From: Faucicola sp902506215
GTDB lineage: Bacteria; Pseudomonadota; Gammaproteobacteria; Pseudomonadales; Moraxellaceae
Reading direction: 5' to 3'
DNA length: 64,000 nucleotides
Assembly (NCBI GenBank): GCA_016888885.1
Contig: CP069437.1
Location: forward strand, 2,108,001 to 2,172,000
Made by a program: the position numbers and the translations under genes. Shown here piece after piece: positions 6,407-14,490 of this stretch. Positions within the stretch are counted from its first letter, which is position 1. Every line of letters starts with the position of its first letter. Below the pieces are notes generated by a model. The model was not told the origin of the DNA. It searched no databases and saw only the letters and a list, made by a program, of their open reading frames with translations.

Positions 6407-7426
6407 ATGGATAACCCAATGCAAAGCCAAGCCAGCGCAAATCAACCAGCCGCTTCATCACAAGATAATGCTGCCTCTATGAAATATGCTGTGATTTTTC
6501 CAGGACAAGGCTCGCAGAGTGTGGGCATGCTAAACGATTGGGCAGCCCAGTATCCTACTGTCAAAGCAACGTTTGATGAAGCCTCAACAGCGCTTGGGTT
6601 TGACTTGTGGGCGATATGCCAAGGGGCGTCAGGTGGGGCGTCTTTGGATGATACCGCGTATACCCAACCTGCACTATTGACCGCTAGTATGGCGATTTGG
6701 CGAGTGCTGCGCGATGAGCTTGATTTACAGCCGACATATGTTGCCGGGCATTCACTGGGTGAATACAGTGCGCTGTGTGCCGCTGGGGTATTGAGTTTGG
6801 CAGATGCGGTAAAGCTGGTGCATCAACGCGGTCAGTATATGAGCGCTGCCATGCAATCACAAACAGGTAAAATGGCGGCGATTTTAGGTCTGCCCGATGA
6901 AGATGTACAACAAATATGTGATGCTGTGGTAGCGGCGCATACGCAGGCAGTGGTCAGCCCAGCCAATTTTAACGCGCCAGGGCAAGTGGTGATTGCAGGC
7001 AATGTGGCAGGCGTGGATTTAGCATCAGAGAAAATCGTTGCACTCGGTAAAAAAAGCATGCCACTAAAAGTTAGTGTACCGTCACATTGCCAGCTGATGA
7101 CACCTGCCACCGATAAGCTTGCCGCAGAATTGGAAAACGTGACATTTAACCCACCGAGCATTCCTGTGATACAAAATCGCCATGCGCGGGTAGAAAAAGA
7201 TGTGACCGCAATCAAACAAGCCTTGATTGAGCAGCTCAATATGCCCGTGTTATGGTCGACTATTGAGAATAATTTAGCAGACGCGCAAATCAGCTTACAA
7301 ATCGAATGTGGTAGCGGTAGCGTGCTGACAGGACTAGCCAAACGTCAAGCGCAGAAAATTAACACACTAGCGACCGATACAGTTGCCAAACTAGACAATA
7401 TAAAACAACAATTATCAGCCCAATAA
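6407..7426 (+). CDS. fabD: malonyl-CoA:ACP transacylase
   Basis: Transfers malonyl groups from CoA to acyl carrier protein, feeding fatty-acid elongation. Core motifs: FPGQGSQSVGM (31-41), the nucleophile elbow GHSLGEYSAL with S116, and the catalytic histidine in VPSHCQLM. The 339-residue product has an N-terminal extension of 24 residues rich in Gln/Ala/Ser before MKYAVIFPGQ. The first ATG (6407) is preferred since AGGAC lies just upstream, while the internal ATG at 6479 has no ribosome-binding site. fabG follows after 17 bases. plsX and fabH, usually between rpmF and fabD in enterics, are not here. Confidence 0.96.
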   Translation: MDNPMQSQASANQPAASSQDNAASMKYAVIFPGQGSQSVGMLNDWAAQYPTVKATFDEASTALGFDLWAICQGASGGASLDDTAYTQPALLTASMAIWRVLRDELDLQPTYVAGHSLGEYSALCAAGVLSLADAVKLVHQRGQYMSAAMQSQTGKMAAILGLPDEDVQQICDAVVAAHTQAVVSPANFNAPGQVVIAGNVAGVDLASEKIVALGKKSMPLKVSVPSHCQLMTPATDKLAAELENVTFNPPSIPVIQNRHARVEKDVTAIKQALIEQLNMPVLWSTIENNLADAQISLQIECGSGSVLTGLAKRQAQKINTLATDTVAKLDNIKQQLSAQ

Positions 7427-7443
7427 AAAAACCAAGGAAGTAT

Positions 7444-8172
7444 ATGACTCAACGTATTGCATTAGTGACAGGTGCTAGCCGTGGGATTGGTCAAGCAATC
7501 GCCAAACGTCTGGCAAATGAAGGCTATCTTGTCATCGGCACTGCTACCAGTGAAAAAGGCGCAGCGGCAGTCAATGATTACCTACAGGAATTGGGGGGCG
7601 CAGGTCGGGTGCTCAATGTGCAAGATGCCGAGCAAATCAACCAGCTATTTGATAGCATTGAAAAAGAATTTGGCAATGTACAGGTGTTAGTCAACAATGC
7701 CGGTATTACCCAAGACGGTCTGCTCATGCGGATGGACGACAATGCCTGGGAGCGCGTGCTCGACGTGAATTTGACCTCGGTATTTCGTACCAGTAAACGC
7801 GCCATAAAAGGCATGATGAAAGCGCGGCAAGGTCGTATTATTAATATCACTTCCGTAGTCGCAGCGATGGGCAACGCCGGACAAACCAACTATACGGCAA
7901 GCAAAGCAGGCATTGAAGGGTTTACCCGCTCACTGGCTCGGGAGATTGGGTCACGCCAAATCACCGTCAACTGCGTGGCACCAGGCTTTATCGATACCGA
8001 CATGACCAAGGATCTTGATGAAGCATTGATTCAATCCATGCTTAATGCCGTTCCGCTAGCCAGACTGGGCAAACCTGAAGACATCGCCGCAGCGGTAAAT
8101 TTCTTGGCAAGTGAAGAAGCAGGTTATATTACCGGTACCGTGCTTGACGTCAATGGCGGCATGTACATGTGA
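7444..8172 (+). CDS. fabG: 3-oxoacyl-ACP reductase
   Basis: NADPH-dependent short-chain dehydrogenase for the first reduction in each fatty-acid elongation cycle. Seen: cofactor motif TGASRGIG (9-16), NNAG (84-87), and the catalytic triad S137, Y150, K154 in NITSV ... NYTASKAG. 242 residues is normal for FabG. A good AAGGA site precedes the ATG. It is the second gene of the fabD-fabG unit; acpP follows after 183 bases with its own promoter. Confidence 0.97.
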   Translation: MTQRIALVTGASRGIGQAIAKRLANEGYLVIGTATSEKGAAAVNDYLQELGGAGRVLNVQDAEQINQLFDSIEKEFGNVQVLVNNAGITQDGLLMRMDDNAWERVLDVNLTSVFRTSKRAIKGMMKARQGRIINITSVVAAMGNAGQTNYTASKAGIEGFTRSLAREIGSRQITVNCVAPGFIDTDMTKDLDEALIQSMLNAVPLARLGKPEDIAAAVNFLASEEAGYITGTVLDVNGGMYM

Positions 8173-8207
8173 ATGGATTAGCCTGCCAAACACCAACCTA
8201 ACGGGCC

Positions 8208-8247
8208 TTAAAATGCAGTTTTTGAACTTAAAATACCGTTTTTGAAA
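8208..8247 (+). repeat. 20-bp imperfect tandem repeat between fabG and acpP
   Basis: Two adjacent units, 8208-8227 and 8228-8247, match at 17 of 20 bases with the shared core GTTTTTGAA. They lie just upstream of the acpP promoter and could be a direct-repeat operator or only a duplication. Confidence 0.6.
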
Positions 8248-8272
8248 TAGTAACAGGTTGCATTATTTTATT

Positions 8273-8304
8273 TTGAAATAGGCAATGAGCATGATAATAT
8301 GCTC
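8273..8304 (+). promoter_or_regulatory. acpP promoter with overlapping palindrome
   Basis: TTGAAA (8273-8278), 16-base spacer, TAATAT (8295-8300). The inverted repeat GAGCAT (8287-8292) / ATGCTC (8299-8304) brackets the -10 region. Confidence 0.45.
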
Positions 8305-8355
8305 TAATATGTAGTTTACTCGATATATCATATACCCCAATGCAAGGAGAGAAGC

Positions 8356-8598
8356 ATGAGTAACGAAATCGAACAAAAAGTAAAAGCCGCAGTAGCTGAG
8401 CAATTAGGCGTGAATGCAGAAGACATCAAAAATGAATCTTCATTCATGGATGACCTTGGTGCAGATTCACTTGACCTTGTTGAATTGGTGATGTCTTTTG
8501 AAAACGAATTTGGTATTACCATTCCTGACGAAGACAGCGCACAATTGACCACGGTGCAAAGTGCTATCAACTACGTACAATCAAAATTGGCTAATTAG
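8356..8598 (+). CDS. acpP: acyl carrier protein
   Basis: Acidic 80-residue carrier of growing acyl chains. The phosphopantetheine attachment serine is S38 in DLGADSLDLVELV, the universal ACP motif. Strong AAGGAGA site nine bases before ATG 8356. Located after fabG as in enterics, but no fabF follows: the next gene is convergent. Its separate promoter region would allow the high expression ACP needs. Confidence 0.98.
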   Translation: MSNEIEQKVKAAVAEQLGVNAEDIKNESSFMDDLGADSLDLVELVMSFENEFGITIPDEDSAQLTTVQSAINYVQSKLAN

Positions 8599-8664
8599 TT
8601 AATAGTTAGTTTAGCAGCTTACTTATTACTTAGTTTAGCGGCTACTTGGTTTAGCAGCAGTTTA

Positions 8665-8695
8665 CCCCAGTTTTAGCGATAAAATTGGGGTTTTT
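8665..8695. terminator. terminator between acpP and the convergent gene
   Basis: CCCCAGTTTT (8665-8674) pairs with AAAATTGGGG (8681-8690), one G-U pair, loop AGCGAT, then TTTTT. Upstream at 8607-8660 are three imperfect copies of GTTTAGC(A/G)GC. It can serve both convergent genes. Confidence 0.85.
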
Positions 8696-9554
8696 ATTTA
8701 TTTAAAATCAGCTCCAACACAAACTTCGTCCCGATAAACGCCAAGCCAAGCAAAATCACGCCGTATAGCGTCATATTGGCCGCGCGTTGACCTCGCCAGC
8801 CAAAGCGCCAATGCCCAACCAATAACGCCCCAAATACTAGCCAAGACAACAGACTAAACACAGTCTTGTGTACCAAATGCTGCGCCAGTAAATTGGTGGT
8901 ATCAATAAAGCCCAACAACAGCGAAATCGACAATAGCGTAAAACCCACAGTAATCATATCAAACAGCAAGGCTTCCATGCTTTGGAGTGAAGGTAGTTTA
9001 TCGACCCAGACACGGTGAAAGGTTTGACGTTTGAGTTCGCTGATTTGTAGCCGCAGCATAATCGCGGCAATCGCTGCCATAAATAGTACCGAATAGGCAG
9101 CCAAAGATATGATGATATGGGCTTGTAAGATAGGACTGATAGTTGATAGCGGGTGATAGGGTGCATCGCCAAAAAAACCAATCATCATGCCCAAAAATGC
9201 CAACGGCGTTGCCAAAATCCCAAGCGGCAAAATTTGGCGATAAAGACAAAATCCCCAATAAAATAACAGCATAAACAATGTCGTCAACGACACGACATTA
9301 AAAATATTAAAGTTTAGCCCCCCTTGGGTAATGATATCAGGATATAACACCACCGCATGACCCAATAACCCAATCAGCAATTGCCCAAGCACCATGCCTT
9401 TACGGATGGGCTTTTGTTGCGTAACTGCCCACATCAAATAGATGGTAGTTAAGCCATAACAGACTAACGCAAGTACAAAGATTACAAACACCCTAGCCTC
9501 ATCAAAAATCATCAAATACGTGCAAAATGCGATGGTTATACTAGCATGAGCCAT
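8694..9554 (-). CDS. CcsA/YpjD-type membrane protein (cytochrome c assembly family)
   Basis: Integral membrane protein of 286 residues with about eight hydrophobic segments. The pattern and the conserved stretch HIIISLAAYSVLFMAAIAAIMLRLQ match the cytochrome c assembly protein family (CcsA/CcmC/YpjD fold), in which loop histidines can contact haem. YpjD-type members are commonly found beside ffh, as here (divergent, 102 bases apart). A role in haem handling is family inference; distinct Ccm proteins are encoded at 20.8-24 kb, so it is probably not the main haem exporter component. Confidence 0.8.
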   Translation of the reverse strand: MAHASITIAFCTYLMIFDEARVFVIFVLALVCYGLTTIYLMWAVTQQKPIRKGMVLGQLLIGLLGHAVVLYPDIITQGGLNFNIFNVVSLTTLFMLLFYWGFCLYRQILPLGILATPLAFLGMMIGFFGDAPYHPLSTISPILQAHIIISLAAYSVLFMAAIAAIMLRLQISELKRQTFHRVWVDKLPSLQSMEALLFDMITVGFTLLSISLLLGFIDTTNLLAQHLVHKTVFSLLSWLVFGALLVGHWRFGWRGQRAANMTLYGVILLGLAFIGTKFVLELILNK

Positions 9555-9656
9555 GTAACAAATCGCGATTTTATCGGTATTATATTAGCAGTTTTAGCTA
9601 ATTTAGCATAAAATAGTCAGATTATAAAATTGATAGCAATAGATTAGAGAAATTAT

Positions 9657-11123
9657 ATGTTTGAAACCTTAACCGAACGCCTGTCGACGAGTTTACGTAG
9701 TATCTCTGGTACAGGGCAGCTAACTGAAGACAACATCAAAGACACCTTGCGTGAAGTGCGTATGGCACTACTAGAAGCTGATGTCGCCTTGCCAGTGACG
9801 CGCGATTTTGTGTCACGGGTAAAAGACAAAGCCCTAGGTCAAGAAGTCCTTAAAGAACTCGCCCCAGGTCAAGCCTTTGTTAAAATCGTCTATGACGAAC
9901 TGACAGAGATGATGGGCAGTGCGAACCAATCACTTGAAATGACAGGCAAACCACCCGTTGTCTATCTACTAGCGGGCTTGCAAGGGGCGGGCAAAACCAC
10001 CACAGCCGGTAAACTTGCCAAATATCTGCAAGAGCGCCATAAGAAAAAAGTCATGCTAGTCTCTGCGGACGTCTATCGCCCTGCGGCAATCAAGCAGCTT
10101 GAGCAAGTCGCTGAGCAAGTCAAAGCCAGTTTTGTGCCATCAAGTGCTGACCAAAACCCGATTGATATCGCCAAACGCGCCATCGAGCAAGCCAAAGTAC
10201 AGTTTCAAGATATTTTGATTATCGATACCGCAGGTCGCCTGCACATCGACGAAGCCATGATGGACGAAATCAAAGCCTTAACCGCAGCGGTCACTCCGTC
10301 AGAAACCTTATTTGTGGTTGACTCAATGACCGGTCAAGATGCGGCAAATACGGCAAAAGCCTTTAATGATGCGCTACCTTTGACTGGCGTGATTTTGACC
10401 AAGACTGACGGCGATGCGCGTGGTGGCGCGGCGTTGTCGGTACGTGCCATCACTGGCAAACCGATCAAATTCTTGGGTCGTGGTGAAAAACTTGATGCGC
10501 TTGAGCCCTTCCACCCTGAGCGTGTCGCCCAGCGTATCTTGGGCATGGGTGACGTGTTGTCACTGGTCGAAGAAGTCGAGCAAAAAATTGACCGCGAAAA
10601 AGCGGAAAAAATGGCGAAAAAAATCCAAAGAGGCGGCGAGTTTGACCTTGAGGATTTGCTAACCCAATTCCAACAAATGAAAAACTTGGGCGGCATGGCG
10701 GGCTTCTTGGATAAAATGCCAGGCATGAGCGGTGCGGATGTCCAAAAAGCGGTATCAGATGCCAAACCAGAAGAAAAGGTCAAAGAAATGGAAGCACTCA
10801 TTCATTCCATGACCCCATTTGAACGTAAAAACCCCGATAAAATCAACCCAAGTCGTAAACGCCGTATCGCGGCAGGCGCGGGTAAAGACGTACAGCACGT
10901 CAATCAGCTGTTAAAGCAGCACAAGCAAATGGCAAAAATGATGAAAATGCTATCCGACCCATCGGGCATCAGCAAAATGATGAAAGCGGTGCAAGGGTTG
11001 ACCAAAGGCATGGGCGGTGGCGGTGGTCCATTATTTGGACAAAACAACCAAGCAGGTGCAAATACCACGACAGTTAACGGTCAAGCCAATCCAGTTGCGC
11101 CAAAATTCAAAACCCGTTTTTAA
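9657..11123 (+). CDS. ffh: signal recognition particle protein Ffh
   Basis: GTPase that with 4.5S RNA delivers membrane proteins to FtsY and SecYEG. 488 residues: N domain 1-90, G domain with GLQGAGKTTTAGKLA (107-121), DTAGRLHIDE near 190 and TKTDGDARGG near 250, then a Met-rich M domain from about 325 that binds signal sequences and RNA. The C-terminus is extended by a Gly run (GMGGGGG) and a polar tail, making it longer than the ~450-residue enteric protein. A terminator follows at 11150-11174. Confidence 0.97.
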   Translation: MFETLTERLSTSLRSISGTGQLTEDNIKDTLREVRMALLEADVALPVTRDFVSRVKDKALGQEVLKELAPGQAFVKIVYDELTEMMGSANQSLEMTGKPPVVYLLAGLQGAGKTTTAGKLAKYLQERHKKKVMLVSADVYRPAAIKQLEQVAEQVKASFVPSSADQNPIDIAKRAIEQAKVQFQDILIIDTAGRLHIDEAMMDEIKALTAAVTPSETLFVVDSMTGQDAANTAKAFNDALPLTGVILTKTDGDARGGAALSVRAITGKPIKFLGRGEKLDALEPFHPERVAQRILGMGDVLSLVEEVEQKIDREKAEKMAKKIQRGGEFDLEDLLTQFQQMKNLGGMAGFLDKMPGMSGADVQKAVSDAKPEEKVKEMEALIHSMTPFERKNPDKINPSRKRRIAAGAGKDVQHVNQLLKQHKQMAKMMKMLSDPSGISKMMKAVQGLTKGMGGGGGPLFGQNNQAGANTTTVNGQANPVAPKFKTRF

Positions 11124-11149
11124 AATTTTAATCGCAAAATTATGCCCTC

Positions 11150-11174
11150 AAAGCCCGTATACATTACGGGCTTT
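11150..11174 (+). terminator. intrinsic terminator of ffh
   Basis: AAAGCCCGTA (11150-11159) and TACGGGCTTT (11165-11174), loop TACAT, followed by further T residues. Confidence 0.9.
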
Positions 11175-11303
11175 TTTATTCAACTAAGGAATAATGAAAG
11201 TATTAAATATTCCAAGACAGTATAAATAAAAATCCTTACTATATTTTCAATCATTAAGCCATTGGATGTTTAGCGTGGCACTTTGAAAACTTATGAGGAA
11301 AAC

Positions 11304-12392
11304 ATGACAAACGCGACCCAAAATCACCCATTCACCACCCGTACGCAATCTAAAGGTAAAATCTTTACATTAGCCGGTATTTCAGTGATGGCAGTGGCAA
11401 GCTTAACTGCCTGCCAAAAAGCCCCGCCGAAAAATGAGAGTGCAGCCAGCGCTTCAGCCGCTAACGGCAATGGTGTATCTTTGCTAAACGTATCTTACGA
11501 CGTGTCCCGCGAGTTGTATAAAGAATACAACCCGATTTTTACGGGGCAGCAAAAACAGACCGTCACTATCCAGCAGTCGCATGGCGGCTCAAGCAAACAA
11601 GCCTTGAGCGTGGCCAATGGGCTTAAAGCGGATGTGGTGACCATGAACCAAACCTCAGATATAGAACTGCTGGTGAAAAAAGGCTTGGTGGATAAAAACT
11701 GGCAACAAGCGTTTCCCAATAATGCGGTACCTTATACCAGCACCATGGTACTACTAGTTCGTAACAACAACCCCAAGCAAATCAAAGACTGGGATGACTT
11801 GGCAAAACCCGGTGTCAGTATCGTGATTGCCAATCCAAAAACCAGTGGTACAGCGCGATATGGTTTCTTGGGTGCGTATGGATATGGCTTGCACCATTTC
11901 AATAATGACGAAGCCAAAACCAAAACCTTGGTGAAGCAAATTTTGAGCAATGTGGCAGTGTATGACAGTGGCGCAAGGGCAGCGACAACAAGCTTTTTAC
12001 AACGAGAAATTGGCGATGTGCTGATTACCACAGAGAATGAAGCACAAATTACCAAAAAAGAATTTGCCGATAAAAACTTACAGATTATTTATCCCAGTTA
12101 TTCGGTCAAGATTAGTAACCCTGTCGCTGTGGTGAATGCCGTTACCGAGCAAAAAGGTACGACTGAATTGGCAAAAGCCTATTTAAAAGGCTTGTGGGAT
12201 ACGCCTGCCCAAGAGATTATGGCCAAGAATTATTTGCGCCCTGTGGATGCGGCGACTTTGGCAAAATACCAAAGCCAATTTCCTGCAATTGCCACGTTTG
12301 AGCCAAATCAAGTTTTTGGTAGCTGGGATGAAATTATGAGCAAGTTTTTTAAAGATGGCGCAATTTTTGACCAATTGGCGGTAAAAAAATAG
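11304..12392 (+). CDS. sbp: sulfate-binding lipoprotein (ABC transporter substrate-binding protein)
   Basis: Extracytoplasmic receptor for sulfate/thiosulfate uptake. The mature part matches Sbp: SLLNVSYDVSRELYKEYNP, QSHGGSSKQA, VIANPKTSGTARYGFLGAYGYG, and NYLRPVD near the end. The signal has a lipobox SLTAC with C37, so the protein is probably membrane-anchored. I chose ATG 11304, which has GAGGAAA just upstream; an in-frame TTG at 11283 would add seven residues. No cysT/W/A permease or ATPase genes are adjacent, so it is an orphan receptor in this window. An inverted repeat GGAATA/TATTCC at 11188-11213 lies in its upstream region. Confidence 0.92.
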   Translation: MTNATQNHPFTTRTQSKGKIFTLAGISVMAVASLTACQKAPPKNESAASASAANGNGVSLLNVSYDVSRELYKEYNPIFTGQQKQTVTIQQSHGGSSKQALSVANGLKADVVTMNQTSDIELLVKKGLVDKNWQQAFPNNAVPYTSTMVLLVRNNNPKQIKDWDDLAKPGVSIVIANPKTSGTARYGFLGAYGYGLHHFNNDEAKTKTLVKQILSNVAVYDSGARAATTSFLQREIGDVLITTENEAQITKKEFADKNLQIIYPSYSVKISNPVAVVNAVTEQKGTTELAKAYLKGLWDTPAQEIMAKNYLRPVDAATLAKYQSQFPAIATFEPNQVFGSWDEIMSKFFKDGAIFDQLAVKK

Positions 12393-12400
12393 CCGTTGCC

Positions 12401-13033
12401 CTAGCGATTGGCTAGGGTAGTTAAGTCATACTTTAAGGCATCAAAGCACACATCGGCAGCAAAGCCCCGATATTGCAAAAATCGCAGTTGACGGGCTTTT
12501 TCTTTAGGCTCCGTCGGGATGGCATCACCGTATTTTCGTACCCGTGCGGCCACTGCTTGGGCAAGCCAATCCACTTCATAGGCCTCATCTAGCTGCTCAT
12601 TTGGCTTGTCTGATTCGATATCATTGAGTAATAAATCCTCAAAAAAATCATTGTGCGTCTCAATCCATGCATTAATCGCACTGACCGAATTGACGGTGGT
12701 TAAGCCGTGTTTTTTTAACGTTTGAAAAATCCGCTGGGTACCATGCTGCTTGCCAATACCTTCTTTGATCAATGCAGATGTCATACGCTCATCGCTTTGA
12801 TAGCCTTCTGCTTCAAATTCGCTCAAAAGCGCTTCGATAGCCGCCGCATCACATCCTTTAGCCAGTAGTTTATCCCGCAGCTCTTTTTTAGACTGCTCAC
12901 GCCGCCCAAGATAATAAAACGCGAGCCAACGCATGTAGCTCTCGGCTTTAAGTTTGTCATGGTAAGCTTGGCGTTGCTCATCAGTCATTAACTGATTTTC
13001 GATAGTTTCTAACAAGGATTTAGGATTTGGCAT
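12401..13033 (-). CDS. recX: regulatory protein RecX
   Basis: Inhibitor of RecA that blocks filament extension. The protein has the three-helix repeat organisation of RecX: YMRWLAFYYLGRREQSKKELRDKLLAKG, then DERMTSALIKEGIGKQHGTQRIFQTLKKHGL, and a C-terminal repeat ending in LRFLQYRGFAADVCFDAL. Start taken at ATG 13033 (MPNPKSLLETIE, 210 residues); the 15-codon upstream extension to 13078 is hydrophobic and overlaps the recA-recX hairpin region. It lies directly downstream of recA, as in many proteobacteria. A 7-bp hairpin at 12399-12417 overlaps its stop codon. Confidence 0.9.
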   Translation of the reverse strand: MPNPKSLLETIENQLMTDEQRQAYHDKLKAESYMRWLAFYYLGRREQSKKELRDKLLAKGCDAAAIEALLSEFEAEGYQSDERMTSALIKEGIGKQHGTQRIFQTLKKHGLTTVNSVSAINAWIETHNDFFEDLLLNDIESDKPNEQLDEAYEVDWLAQAVAARVRKYGDAIPTEPKEKARQLRFLQYRGFAADVCFDALKYDLTTLANR

Positions 13034-13093
13034 AGCGGTTTTAACCGTGACTAAAAAAGCTAACAGGCTGGGGAACAAGTTGAACGGTATAAA

Positions 13094-13126
13094 AACAAAA
13101 ACCCCAGTAAAAACTAGGGTTTTGGT
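13094..13126 (-). terminator. attenuator-like terminator between recA and recX
   Basis: In the gene sense, AAAACCCTAGT pairs with ACTGGGGTTTT (one A-C mismatch) across a short A/T loop and is followed by T-rich sequence. It sits between the recA stop and the recX start, so recX is likely expressed only by read-through, as known for E. coli. Confidence 0.65.
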
Positions 13127-13137
13127 CAGCTAGGTAG

Positions 13138-14193
13138 TTATTGCATACCTTCGACAAACTCAGGGGGTTCAACGTCATGCGCTTCTTCTGGCACAGGTTC
13201 GACATTACCAAGCTTAGCAGCGCGCACTTTGGCTTCAATCTCTTGGGCGATTTGGGGATTTTCTTCCAAGAATCTAATGGCGTTGGCTTTACCTTGACCA
13301 ATTTTACTGTCATTGTAGCTGTACCAAGCGCCCGATTTTTTGACCGCATCAATATCGACACCCAAGTCAACCACTTCACCTAGATGATTGGTACCTGTCC
13401 CATACATGATGTCAAATTCTGCTTGGCGAAACGGCGGCGCCAATTTATTTTTGATTACCTTAACGCGGGTCTCAGAACCGACGATGTTTTCACCCTCTTT
13501 AACTGCACCAATACGACGAATATCCAAGCGTACCGACGCATAGAATTTAAGGGCGTTACCACCGGTTGTGGTTTCTGGCGAGCCAAACATGACACCGATT
13601 TTCATACGAATTTGGTTAATGAATACCACCATACAGTTAGAGCGTTTGGCGTTACCGGTGATTTTACGTAGCGCTTGGCTCATCAAGCGCGCTTGCAGAC
13701 CCATGTGGCTGTCGCCCATTTCGCCTTCAATCTCTGCGCGTGGGGTAAGGGCTGCGACCGAGTCAACAACAATCATATCCACCGCACCTGAGCGCACTAG
13801 CATATCGGTAATTTCAAGCGCTTGTTCACCGTTGTCAGGCTGCGTGACAAGTAAAGCGTCGACATCAACGCCCAATTTTTTGGCATAAATAGGGTCTAGC
13901 GCATGCTCAGCATCGATAAAAGCACAGGTACCGCCTTGCTTTTGACATTGGGCGATTGCTTGCAAGGTTAAAGTGGTTTTACCCGAACTTTCAGGACCAT
14001 AAATTTCGACGATACGACCCTTTGGCAAACCGCCAATGCCCAGTGCAATATCCAAACCCAATGAGCCTGTGGAGACTACATCCACGTTGATTTTTGCTGA
14101 CTCATCACCCAGGCGCATGATGGTATTTTTACCGAATTGTTTTTCAATTTGTGATAAAGCGGCAGTTAAAGCTTTGGCTTTATTGTCGTCCAT
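13138..14193 (-). CDS. recA: recombinase RecA
   Basis: DNA strand-exchange ATPase for homologous recombination and repair. 351 residues with Walker A GPESSGKTT (66-74), the L2 DNA-binding loop region GVMFGSPETTTGGNALKFYASVRLDIRR and an acidic C-terminal tail (VPEEAHDVEPPEFVEG). Strong AAGGAG site before the ATG. I see no CTGT-N8-ACAG LexA box in the 300 bases upstream, which agrees with Moraxellaceae lacking a classical LexA. recX follows behind a terminator-like hairpin. Confidence 0.98.
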   Translation of the reverse strand: MDDNKAKALTAALSQIEKQFGKNTIMRLGDESAKINVDVVSTGSLGLDIALGIGGLPKGRIVEIYGPESSGKTTLTLQAIAQCQKQGGTCAFIDAEHALDPIYAKKLGVDVDALLVTQPDNGEQALEITDMLVRSGAVDMIVVDSVAALTPRAEIEGEMGDSHMGLQARLMSQALRKITGNAKRSNCMVVFINQIRMKIGVMFGSPETTTGGNALKFYASVRLDIRRIGAVKEGENIVGSETRVKVIKNKLAPPFRQAEFDIMYGTGTNHLGEVVDLGVDIDAVKKSGAWYSYNDSKIGQGKANAIRFLEENPQIAQEIEAKVRAAKLGNVEPVPEEAHDVEPPEFVEGMQ

Positions 14194-14490
14194 AAGGACT
14201 CCTTGTTATAAAAAAGGTTGATAAAAACGGGAATAATTTAACAGTAGGGATAAGTTAAAAAAGAAGTGAATTGATAAGGCTATAATAACAAAATATCCGA
14301 AAAATTATAGGGCTAAATCACTGATATACGACATATATTGTCGCTTACGATTGTTAATAATTAATTAAAAATAACATGAGCAAATATCTAAATAAATGGG
14401 TGTTTTCTGGGTGTTTTCAAGTTATAAATTGCAACAAAAATCCCCACTAACAAAGTGAGGATATGCAATGCGAGTCGCCAATATTGAGCC
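14194..14490. other. intergenic region upstream of recA
   Basis: A/T-rich, no gene. It holds the recA promoter on the minus strand (no exact consensus), an 11-bp tandem duplication TGGGTGTTTTC at about 14398-14419, and the terminator of the next minus-strand gene at 14440-14462. Confidence 0.5.
14435..14462 (-). terminator. terminator of the acyl-CoA ligase gene
   Basis: In the gene sense, ATCCTCACT pairs with AGTGGGGAT (one mismatch, 14440-14462) with loop TTGTT, then TTTTTG. It is 30-50 bases after the stop codon at 14491. Confidence 0.65.

Noticed and set aside
6832..7341. 169-residue minus-strand frame inside fabD
   Set aside because: Antisense shadow of a clear fabD; no features.
10334..10801. 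155-residue minus-strand frame inside ffh
   Set aside because: Antisense shadow of a clear ffh gene.
14440..14462. Resemblance between this terminator and the IS200/IS605 right-end hairpin at 2280-2301
   Set aside because: Shared bases are limited to a GC-rich stem and no other element sequence is nearby; it looks like coincidence.
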